DNA of 5,453 nucleotides, from NCBI GenBank assembly GCA_026991005.1, contig JALXCH010000354.1, forward strand, positions 1-5,453, read 5' to 3'. Shown piece after piece: positions 1 to 5,453 of this stretch; position 1 is the stretch's first letter; each line of letters opens with the position of its first letter. Below the pieces are notes generated by a model. The model worked only from the letters and a program-made list of their open reading frames with translations, ran no database searches and was not told the origin of the DNA. The DNA is from Calditrichia bacterium. GTDB lineage: Bacteria > Calditrichota > Calditrichia > RBG-13-44-9. Made by a program: the position numbers and the translations under genes.

Positions 1-2414
1 GGTTGCGAATGAAAATTACCGGGCCGGTGTTTGTAGGAGCCATGTTTGCCCGCACTTTACCTGGTTTACACCGATTGGTTCGGGAATTTCAGAAACCGCA
101 GGAAATTCTCCGGATACGTCGCCAGCGCATTGCCCGACTTCTGCAAACCAACGCCTTCCATAGTAACGACGAGCAGTTGAACCAGGCCTACCAGTGGGCA
201 CTTATTTCTATGGACGACTTAATTACCCGCCAGCGGGTGAAAGGCATCTGGGCCGGTCTCCCCTGGTTCAACAATTACTGGGGGCGGGATACCTTTATTG
301 CCTTTACCGGTGCGTTACTGGTAACCGGGCGTTTCGAGGAAGCCCGTGAGATTCTGCTCACCTTCGCCCAATTTCAAAACCGCGATCCGGCTTCCCCGGA
401 ATACGGACGCATTCCCAATCGCGTTACTTTGAAAGAGGTGATTTACAATACCGCCGATGGAACGCCCTGGTACATTAAAGCCTGCGAAAAATATGTGCAG
501 TACAGTGGCGATTCGACCTTTATCGAAACCATTTTTCCGGTAGTGCAGCGCGCCATGGATGGGGTGATCCGCTACCATCTGGATGAGTGGGGATTCCTGA
601 CCCACGGGCCGGCTGAAACCTGGATGGATGCGGTGGGCAACGACGGCCCCTGGTCGCCCCGGGGAAATCGGGCAGTGGAAGTGGAAGCGCTGTGGCTGGA
701 ACAGGTGCGCATCTCACGCCAGTGGGCGCGGGCAATGGGATTCCCGGAACTGGTGCGAAAATGGGGGTTTATCCTGCAAAAAAATCGCCAGAATTATGTG
801 AAACGATTCTGGAACGACGAGCAGGAATATTTGAATGATTTTCTCCAGCCGGATGGTGTTCCCAATACCCAGCTCCGGCCCAACCAGTTGTTTGCCATCA
901 CAGTACCACATAAACCGTTGCTGGAAGACGACCAGGTGCGCAAAGTGCTCTCCGTCGTGGTGAATGAATTAACCTTCCCCTGGGGGGTAGCTTCCCTGTG
1001 GCAGCACGATCCAAATTTCCATCCCTACCATCACTATCCGCCCTTTTACGTACCGGATGCAGCGTATCACAACGGGATGGTGTGGACCTGGCTTACCGGA
1101 CCACTGGTGACTGCCCTGGCGCCACATAATCCCGAGCTGGCATATCAGCTTCTGCAGGAGCAGATGCGGCAAATCCTGAAGTTAAACGCCGTGGGGAGTC
1201 TTTCGGAACTGATGGAAGCCTGGCCCCGGAAAGGGACCCAATATCCCCGCATTTCCGGTACCGTTTCTCAAGCCTGGAGCCTGGCGGAGTTCCTCCGAAA
1301 CATCCAGCAGGACGTTCTGGGGATTCACCCCAATTTTGCTGCCGACACCCTGATTCTGCAGCCGCACCTGCCCGCTTCCCTTACCCAAATTAGCAACCGC
1401 TTTCGTTTTGGCAATTCCTGGTTTCAGGTGCGTTACGAGCAGGAGAAAGCTCAATTGAAAATTCATTTGCAAAAAGAAAGCGGCACGGCAAAAGACGTTC
1501 TGGTACACCTTAAAACTCCTTACAACACTAAAAAGTGGGTAGAGGCGGACATTCCCTGGAATACCGGGAAAGAACTTAGAATTGGCGTGACCCGAAACGG
1601 AAAGAATCCCAGAGTGCTGGTAAACGATGAGGAAATCCGTAAGGTACGAAAAGGAGATTGGAAACTGCTTACCGATTTGACCTTTTGCCAGCCCACTATG
1701 GATTTTGAAATTCCCACGCTGCATGGGCCGGGGTTCGAGCTTCTGGATGCAGAAGTGGTGGTGCAACGACCCGGTCGCACGACCAAGAAACTGTTTGATG
1801 TGGATGATCCCGCCGGAGACGACCGGGGACCGAACGGCCGCTATGTCTATCCCACCCACCCGGCTTTCCGTCCCGGCATCTTCGATGGGCGGGAGGTGAC
1901 CATCTGGAAAGATAAAAACTATTACTATTTCCAGGTGAAATACCAGAATCTGACCAACCCTGGCTGGCACCCGGAATCGGGGTATCAGCTGACCTTTACG
2001 GCCATCACCCTGAATTTTGGGGACAAAGCCGGTTTGCGACGCACTAAAGTAGGAATGAACGCCAACTACACTGTGCCGCTGGAATATGCCTACAATTATG
2101 TCATTTATGTGGGGAATGGCATCCGCATTACCAATGCACGGGACGAGATCCTGGCAGAATATCGTCCCACCGATCTGGAACATCCCATTGGATTCCCGGA
2201 GAAAAAGCTCATCCGTTTTTCCCTGCCGGTGGAGCTATTCCCCGATCTGAAGTTACGTAACGCGTTTGTGCTGGTAGGCGGACAGGATGACCACGGTGCC
2301 GGAGGGATTGGTGAATTCCGAAAAGTGGGTAAAAAAGCCACGGAATGGCAGGGTGGCGGTGGTGACCGGGAAACCGGAAATCCCAATGTGTACGATGTCA
2401 TCGAAGTGCGGTAA
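1..2414 (+). CDS. Glycogen debranching enzyme-like glycosidase with glucodextranase-type C-terminal module (5' end cut off by window)
   Basis: This is the last 803 codons of a larger gene. The frame is open at the left edge and the family normally has an N-terminal sugar-binding domain before the barrel, so the TTG at position 3 is probably not the true start. Residues about 50-440 (counting from that TTG) resemble the GDE_C amylo-alpha-1,6-glucosidase (alpha/alpha)6 barrel. Visible motifs are NNYWGRDTF (90-98), ETWMDA (205-210, likely holding the catalytic acid), VEVEALW (225-231), YHNGMVWTWL (355-364), SELMEA (401-406, likely the base region) and SQAWSLAE (422-429). The family hydrolyses alpha-1,6 branch glucose from glycogen or related alpha-glucans. 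Residues about 440-565 look like a beta-rich spacer. Residues about 570-803 match the glucodextranase C-terminal binding-module family, with DPAGDDRGP (602-610) and a typical ending, GGGGDRETGNPNVYDVIEV. That module is usually found on secreted glucanases, so the enzyme may act outside the cytoplasm, but the signal-peptide region is not in the window. Two terminators follow. The family call is firm; exact substrate and location are inferred. Confidence 0.88.
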   Translation, partial: LRMKITGPVFVGAMFARTLPGLHRLVREFQKPQEILRIRRQRIARLLQTNAFHSNDEQLNQAYQWALISMDDLITRQRVKGIWAGLPWFNNYWGRDTFIAFTGALLVTGRFEEAREILLTFAQFQNRDPASPEYGRIPNRVTLKEVIYNTADGTPWYIKACEKYVQYSGDSTFIETIFPVVQRAMDGVIRYHLDEWGFLTHGPAETWMDAVGNDGPWSPRGNRAVEVEALWLEQVRISRQWARAMGFPELVRKWGFILQKNRQNYVKRFWNDEQEYLNDFLQPDGVPNTQLRPNQLFAITVPHKPLLEDDQVRKVLSVVVNELTFPWGVASLWQHDPNFHPYHHYPPFYVPDAAYHNGMVWTWLTGPLVTALAPHNPELAYQLLQEQMRQILKLNAVGSLSELMEAWPRKGTQYPRISGTVSQAWSLAEFLRNIQQDVLGIHPNFAADTLILQPHLPASLTQISNRFRFGNSWFQVRYEQEKAQLKIHLQKESGTAKDVLVHLKTPYNTKKWVEADIPWNTGKELRIGVTRNGKNPRVLVNDEEIRKVRKGDWKLLTDLTFCQPTMDFEIPTLHGPGFELLDAEVVVQRPGRTTKKLFDVDDPAGDDRGPNGRYVYPTHPAFRPGIFDGREVTIWKDKNYYYFQVKYQNLTNPGWHPESGYQLTFTAITLNFGDKAGLRRTKVGMNANYTVPLEYAYNYVIYVGNGIRITNARDEILAEYRPTDLEHPIGFPEKKLIRFSLPVELFPDLKLRNAFVLVGGQDDHGAGGIGEFRKVGKKATEWQGGGGDRETGNPNVYDVIEVR

Positions 2415-2461
2415 TTTTTTCCAATGTGAAATTTGTGTACATCCCATTGGGGTAAAACTTC

Positions 2462-2491
2462 AAAACGTCGGGGATTACTCCGGCGTTTTTT
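2462..2491 (+). terminator. Rho-independent terminator after the debranching enzyme gene
   Basis: Positions 2462-2473 (AAAACGTCGGGG) pair with 2478-2489 (CTCCGGCGTTTT) in a 12-bp stem with two G-U pairs and an ATTA tetraloop. The stem runs into six T residues (2486-2491). It lies about 50 bases after the debranching enzyme stop codon and faces the plus strand. Confidence 0.87.
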
Positions 2492-2543
2492 ATGCTTTCC
2501 GTTTCTCCCGATTTTCAGTCAGATTTCCTTCCCGTGAAGCCAG

Positions 2544-2573
2544 TTGCCGGGTATTTTTCCCGGCGATTTTTTT
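2544..2573 (+). terminator. Second tandem rho-independent terminator
   Basis: GCCGGG (2546-2551) pairs perfectly with CCCGGC (2559-2564) around the loop TATTTTT. The stem extends by a T-G and a T-A pair (2544-2545 with 2565-2566) and is followed at once by seven T residues (2567-2573). Only the plus orientation has the T run. It sits about 55 bases after the first terminator, so it could be a backup. It also lies 79 bases before the next start codon, so it would block any promoter upstream of it and could act as an attenuator if such a promoter exists. Confidence 0.8.
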
Positions 2574-2587
2574 AAAACAAAAACAGA

Positions 2588-2597
2588 GGATACAATT
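2588..2597 (+). promoter_or_regulatory. Weak candidate promoter element upstream of the phytase-like gene
   Basis: GGATACAATT contains TACAAT (2591-2596), five of six matches to the sigma-70 -10 box. No good -35 box lies at the right distance; the matching position falls in the terminator T run. The location is plausible because a promoter for the downstream gene should lie between the second terminator (ending 2573) and the start codon at 2653. The same 10-mer occurs on the minus strand at 5053-5044, upstream of the lipoprotein gene. Confidence 0.25.
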
Positions 2598-2637
2598 GGC
2601 AAGAAATTTGTAGAAATGAGAGAGGTATTCAAAAACA

Positions 2638-2644
2638 GGGAAGG
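2638..2644 (+). promoter_or_regulatory. Ribosome binding site of the phytase-like gene
   Basis: GGGAAGG ends eight bases before the ATG at 2653. It is a moderate Shine-Dalgarno match with normal spacing. It supports this ATG, which is also the one that keeps the basic N-terminus and hydrophobic segment together. Confidence 0.55.
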
Positions 2645-2652
2645 AAAAAGCG

Positions 2653-4017
2653 ATGAGGCAAAAGTTCTCTTTACTACAGCGGAATTTTAAAAGCAGACCT
2701 CTCACCCTCTGGGGTGTAATCATTGCACTGGTATTCATTATGGCAGTGCAGGTTACCGTGCCGCTCTTTATGCGTTTGGTGCGGCCACCGGATGGAAACG
2801 GCACTCTGGATTCGGTGGAAATCTGGGTGGCACCCGATCCCGCTCAAAGCATTGTGTACATCACCGATAAAAGCCGGGACTGCCTGGAAATGCACGATCC
2901 CATCACCAACACCTTTCTGGGACGCCTGGGAAGCAGTGGAAGCGGCCCGGGAGAATTGAATCGGCCCAATGGTGTTGCCGTAGCTTATGGGGTTTCCACT
3001 GCCAGCGGTACCAGGGATGTGGTTTTCGTAGTGGAACGGGACAACAAGCGCGTTTCTGCATTCTCCATCCCTAACCATCAATTTCTGGGTTCTTTTGGCT
3101 CCGGCGATTTGAAAAAACCGTACGGAATCGCGCTTTACCGCCAGGGGAATCAACTGCAAACCTGGATCACCGATGTGCGCAGTGGTAACGATCGAGTAGT
3201 GGTGTTCGATATTTCGCCCGGAGGCAGCGGCATCACCGGTTCCCTCAATTTTTATTTTGAAGTTCCCGCCAAACTGGAATCCATCGTAATCGATTCCCTC
3301 TACCAACGTGCCCTGATTTGCAAAGAGGGTTCAAACAGCAAAGTGCTGGTGTACGATCTGAATGGAAATTATCAGCAAAGCTTTGGAGATGGGCTGTTTG
3401 TCGGGGATGCCGAAGGAATTGCCCTTTACCGGCTGGAAAACGGTGGCGGCTACATTATCGTGTCCGATCAGAACGCTTCTCCTACGGAATTTGAAGTGTT
3501 CGATCGCCAGACCTTCCAGCATCTGGGGCACTTCACCGGAGAAACCCACGGTACCGATGGAGTTGCCATCTGCCAGTTTGCCCTGCCCAATCTACCTAAC
3601 GGTTCTTTTTACGCCCTTCATTCCGACCGCACCGTGGATATTTACGATTGGGCAGATATTGCCAGTGCGCTCAATCTTTCCATCTACGTGTTTAACGGTA
3701 CCCCAACTGCTATTCGCCCAGGCAGAGAAGTTTCTCCCACCTCTCCTGAGCTGGTGAGCAACTATCCCAACCCATTCAATCCTGCCACCACCATTCGCTA
3801 CAAAGTTCCGAAAGGCAGTGTGGTGCAACTCACTGTTTATGATGTTCGGGGAAAACAGATTAAAAGGCTGGTTCAATGTTACCAGCCTGCCGGTACCTAC
3901 GAGGTGATGTGGGACGGCACCAACGGAAAAGGTCACCAGGTGGCATCCGGGATGTACTGGGTACGTTATCAGGCAGGAGGTTCCGTCACTACCCATAAAA
4001 TTTTACTGATGCGGTAG
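2653..4017 (+). CDS. Exported beta-propeller phytase-like protein with C-terminal type IX sorting (FlgD-like) domain
   Basis: A complete 454-residue protein. Residues 1-16 are basic and 17-43 form one hydrophobic segment without a clear AxA signal peptidase site, so it is a signal peptide or signal anchor with the bulk outside the cytoplasm. Residues about 50-345 resemble the beta-propeller phytases, which use calcium to release phosphate from phytate. Matches to the Bacillus enzymes, aligned from memory, are D53 and IW (57-58), TDK (71-73), R129, PYG (156-158) with LY (161-162), E209, E225, DAEGIALY (252-259), a GGGYIIVSDQ strand (264-273) and TDG (301-303). Some ligand positions appear changed: A109 stands where an Asp is expected, and V175/R176 where a Lys is expected. 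Activity is therefore uncertain, and a phosphate-binding or other phosphoesterase role is possible. Residues about 365-454 are the sorting domain, with NYPNPFNPATTIRY (370-383), YDVRGK and GMYWVRY, pointing to surface attachment or secretion. The gene lies between terminators and is probably transcribed alone. The propeller and sorting calls are strong; phytase activity is an inference. Confidence 0.75.
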   Translation: MRQKFSLLQRNFKSRPLTLWGVIIALVFIMAVQVTVPLFMRLVRPPDGNGTLDSVEIWVAPDPAQSIVYITDKSRDCLEMHDPITNTFLGRLGSSGSGPGELNRPNGVAVAYGVSTASGTRDVVFVVERDNKRVSAFSIPNHQFLGSFGSGDLKKPYGIALYRQGNQLQTWITDVRSGNDRVVVFDISPGGSGITGSLNFYFEVPAKLESIVIDSLYQRALICKEGSNSKVLVYDLNGNYQQSFGDGLFVGDAEGIALYRLENGGGYIIVSDQNASPTEFEVFDRQTFQHLGHFTGETHGTDGVAICQFALPNLPNGSFYALHSDRTVDIYDWADIASALNLSIYVFNGTPTAIRPGREVSPTSPELVSNYPNPFNPATTIRYKVPKGSVVQLTVYDVRGKQIKRLVQCYQPAGTYEVMWDGTNGKGHQVASGMYWVRYQAGGSVTTHKILLMR

Positions 4018-4073
4018 GAAACGGATATGTGTGAAGTTCGGTATTCGATTTGTCATGTAAACGCATGGAATAG

Positions 4074-4100
4074 AAAGGGCGGGAACATCTCCCGCCTTTT
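4074..4100 (+). terminator. Terminator after the phytase-like gene, possibly bidirectional
   Basis: AAAGGGCGGGA (4074-4084) pairs with TCCCGCCTTTT (4090-4100) in an 11-bp stem with one G-T pair and a five-base loop, ACATC. The plus-strand tail is short (TTTT then GTGT). On the minus strand the same hairpin is followed by CTTTCTATT, so it could also stop readthrough from the convergent lipoprotein gene about 160 bases away. No better minus-strand terminator was seen between 4100 and 4258. Confidence 0.75.
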
Positions 4101-4205
4101 GTGTAAATTTTGCTATTTTCCCTGAGGGTTTCCTTTGAACGTCTAAACATTCAGAATTTCCGGTAAGGTAAAGACATATGTCATTTTGTAAGAAACTACT
4201 TTTCG

Positions 4206-4226
4206 CCAGAACACAAAAGCTTCTGG
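4206..4226. repeat. Short inverted repeat in the convergent gap
   Basis: CCAGAA (4206-4211) and TTCTGG (4221-4226) form a perfect 6-bp stem with a nine-base loop. Neither strand has a T run after it, so it is not a standard terminator. On the minus strand it lies just past the lipoprotein stop codon and could protect the 3' end of that transcript, or it may be chance. Confidence 0.3.
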
Positions 4227-4257
4227 AATTAAGCGCACTGGTACTTCTACAACCATT

Positions 4258-4890
4258 TCATTTGGAAGAATGATACACCAGTTCCCAATTTGTAATATGA
4301 TTAATCTCAAAAAGCGTCACAAAAATGCCGTAATAGATTTTTACAAATCCTGCTTCAGGAGTGAAAAAGTAATAGTTGTAGCCTAATGCATTTCCTTGCC
4401 AGATTATTTCTCTTATTTTGGGAACATCTTTGAATACTCCTGCTGGTACTCTAACATCGGATACTTCCACTACTTTGTACTCCCTACCCGAAAAAACCCA
4501 TTCATCATTTAAATGGGAATTTAAAAGAAAACCGGCATGGAGAATTTGACACTTTTTGTCAATATAAAAGAGCAAAGTATCGCCGGAAAGGGTGACATAT
4601 AAAGTATCCTTCTTGTCCGGATACGTGTATTGCCACACAGTAATTACTCCTCCGTTGGGTGCAGTTAACGAATCCACAATCGTTACAGTCACCGTGTATT
4701 TTTCAATTTCCCGTTCGCCGGTGTATGTGTGGATGATCGTGTCTGTTACCGCATACTTCCAGGATGAACCGACCTTTAATGAGAATTCGGAGAAATTTCC
4801 AGAAGGTTCCATGATATTTTTTTCTTTCTGGCAAAAAAGAAACAGGAATGAAATAAATAAAATGATTCCTGAGAACAATCTCCTTTTCAT
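4258..4890 (-). CDS. Probable lipoprotein of unknown function
   Basis: A complete 210-residue protein. The N-terminus has KRR at 2-4, a hydrophobic run at 5-19 and a cysteine at 20 followed by QKEK, which is the layout of a lipoprotein signal. The lipobox (FLFC) lacks the usual small residue before the cysteine, so lipidation is likely but not certain. The mature part is beta-rich. It contains LKVGSSWKYAV (38-48), VPAGVF (148-153) and YYFFTPEAGFVKIYY (173-187). This order (LxVGxxWxY, then VPAGxF, then a YYFxPxxGxVK strand) recurs in uncharacterised envelope proteins of FCB-group bacteria, from general knowledge; I cannot name a family or function. The start is set by a very good ribosome binding site. 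The gene converges on the phytase-like gene, and its G+C is lower than that of the two plus-strand genes. It is probably a real single gene with its own promoter in the AT-rich upstream region. Confidence 0.75.
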   Translation of the reverse strand: MKRRLFSGIILFISFLFLFCQKEKNIMEPSGNFSEFSLKVGSSWKYAVTDTIIHTYTGEREIEKYTVTVTIVDSLTAPNGGVITVWQYTYPDKKDTLYVTLSGDTLLFYIDKKCQILHAGFLLNSHLNDEWVFSGREYKVVEVSDVRVPAGVFKDVPKIREIIWQGNALGYNYYFFTPEAGFVKIYYGIFVTLFEINHITNWELVYHSSK

Positions 4891-4893
4891 TTT

Positions 4894-4901
4894 ATCACCT
4901 T
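4894..4901 (-). promoter_or_regulatory. Strong ribosome binding site of the lipoprotein gene
   Basis: Read on the minus strand, AAGGTGAT lies three bases before the ATG at 4890-4888. It is a near-perfect match to the end of the anti-Shine-Dalgarno complement (AGGTGAT), and the AGG core is at normal distance. This fixes the start codon and is the best evidence that this AT-rich reading frame is a true gene. Confidence 0.8.
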
Positions 4902-4902
4902 G

Positions 4903-5453
4903 AATTTAGGAATTGTTATTGTTTACCCAGGATTATCGGGGAAGCTGTTCTCCTGTATTTTTCTTTATTTACTGTATTTTTTACTTAAAAGATTTAATTC
5001 TGTTGCATGTATGGATAATCTTTTGTTTTTGATTTATCATATTAATTGTATCCGTTTTTGTAAACAGTAAATGTTTAATAATGATTACACAAAACATAAT
5101 ATTAAGCAGAAAAATTCTTGAATCCAGAAAACTTTGTTTTCGATAATGTGATCCGAATTATTCCCTGGAGTCATATTTCTTTCTCTATTTTTATTTTAGT
5201 ACACTTTCCGTAAATAAGCATAGAAAAGTTTTAGCCTCAAAACTCGAAACGTTACTCAGCATTTTTTGCAAAATTAAGCTAACTGTAATACTATGAATTA
5301 TAATTTTGTATTTTTCGTTCAAAAGCAATTGATACATCACAACAATATTTGAAAAGATTTTTTATACAAGTGTGGAAAAAATATTTTGAAATGAGGATTT
5401 TTTTATCTTCTGTAAATATCTCATTTTTTACATCTTCATATATAGGGAATAAA
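4903..5453. other. AT-rich stretch with no convincing gene
   Basis: About 550 bases with no long reading frame on either strand. G+C is 23% in the line at 5281-5340 and 21% in the last 53 bases, against about 57% in a counted line of the debranching gene. The left part (4903 to about 5029) is probably the untranslated leader of the minus-strand lipoprotein gene. The rest holds the candidate promoter, small palindromes (GAAAAC-TTT-GTTTTC at 5127-5141; AGTTTT and AAAACT at 5227-5244) and many A/T runs. No tRNA, CRISPR, transposon end or known riboswitch was recognised. A short frame starting with ATG at 5391 runs off the right edge but has no good ribosome binding site. Confidence 0.6.
5036..5064 (-). 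promoter_or_regulatory. Candidate sigma-70-type promoter for the lipoprotein gene
   Basis: On the minus strand, TTTACA (5064-5059) and TATGAT (5041-5036) are separated by exactly 17 bases. Each box matches the consensus at five of six positions. It would start transcription near 5029 and give a leader of about 140 bases. Chance matches are common in such AT-rich DNA, so confidence is moderate, but spacing and orientation fit the only gene available. Confidence 0.45.

Noticed and set aside
1182..2183. A 333-codon open frame on the minus strand inside the debranching enzyme gene
   Set aside because: It lies wholly opposite a strongly supported enzyme domain, its translation matches no family I know, and it has no suitable ribosome binding site. 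It is a shadow of the true gene.
2421..2450. Inverted repeat CCAATG / CATTGG just after the debranching enzyme stop codon
   Set aside because: The stem is only six pairs with an 18-base loop and no T run; the hairpin just downstream explains termination much better.
2674..3306. A 210-codon minus-strand frame opposite the phytase-like gene
   Set aside because: The plus strand encodes clear propeller motifs here. The antisense translation has no domain pattern.
3724..4014. C-terminal domain read as a flagellar hook-capping (FlgD) function
   Set aside because: The fold resembles the FlgD Ig-like domain, but the NYPNPFNP motif and terminal position fit the secretion sorting domain; there are no flagellar genes nearby.
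5081..5146. A 21-codon plus-strand frame in the AT-rich region
   Set aside because: No ribosome binding site, very short, and no recognisable composition; expected by chance.
4903..5453. Possible CRISPR array, tRNA or transposon end in the AT-rich tail
   Set aside because: There are no regularly spaced repeats, no cloverleaf-like GC stems, and no paired terminal repeats with a transposase gene.

Overview
The window looks like a piece of chromosome from a bacterium of the FCB group, most likely near Calditrichota, KSB1, Marinimicrobia or Ignavibacteria. The best evidence is the C-terminus of the second gene (about residues 365-454). It carries the motif NYPNPFNPATTIRY, a YDVRGK segment, a GMYWVRY strand and a final HKILLMR, which is the Por/type IX secretion C-terminal sorting domain with a FlgD-like fold common in those lineages. 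No taxon-specific RNA gene is present, so this placement is an inference from protein style.

Layout. (1) Positions 1-2414, plus strand: the 3' part of a large glycogen-debranching-type glycosidase gene, cut by the left edge. It has a complete (alpha/alpha)6 catalytic barrel followed by a glucodextranase-type C-terminal module. (2) Positions 2415-2652: a gap with two consecutive hairpin-plus-T-run terminators, then the short leader of the next gene. (3) Positions 2653-4017, plus strand: an exported beta-propeller protein related to beta-propeller phytases, with an N-terminal membrane segment and the C-terminal sorting domain. (4) Positions 4018-4257: a convergent gap with a strong GC-rich hairpin that probably ends transcription from the left and perhaps from both sides. 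(5) Positions 4258-4890, minus strand: a small probable lipoprotein of unknown function with an excellent ribosome binding site. (6) Positions 4903-5453: a very AT-rich stretch (about 21-23% G+C in two lines counted) with no convincing gene. It holds a good sigma-70-like promoter for the lipoprotein gene and several small palindromes.

The three genes do not form an obvious pathway. The first acts on alpha-glucans, the second is a phosphoesterase-like or binding propeller at the cell surface, and the third is an envelope protein. The two plus-strand genes are separated by strong terminators and are probably independent transcription units. G+C falls from left to right: about 57% in a counted line of the first gene, 48% in the second, 30-47% in the third, and about 21-23% at the right end. 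This suggests that the right end has a different history from the left.

I found no CRISPR array, insertion sequence, tRNA or rRNA, phage gene or recognisable defence system. The points most worth a second look are the divergent active site and double localisation signals of the phytase-like protein, the debranching enzyme fused to a glucodextranase-type module, the tandem terminators, and the AT-rich gene-free end.
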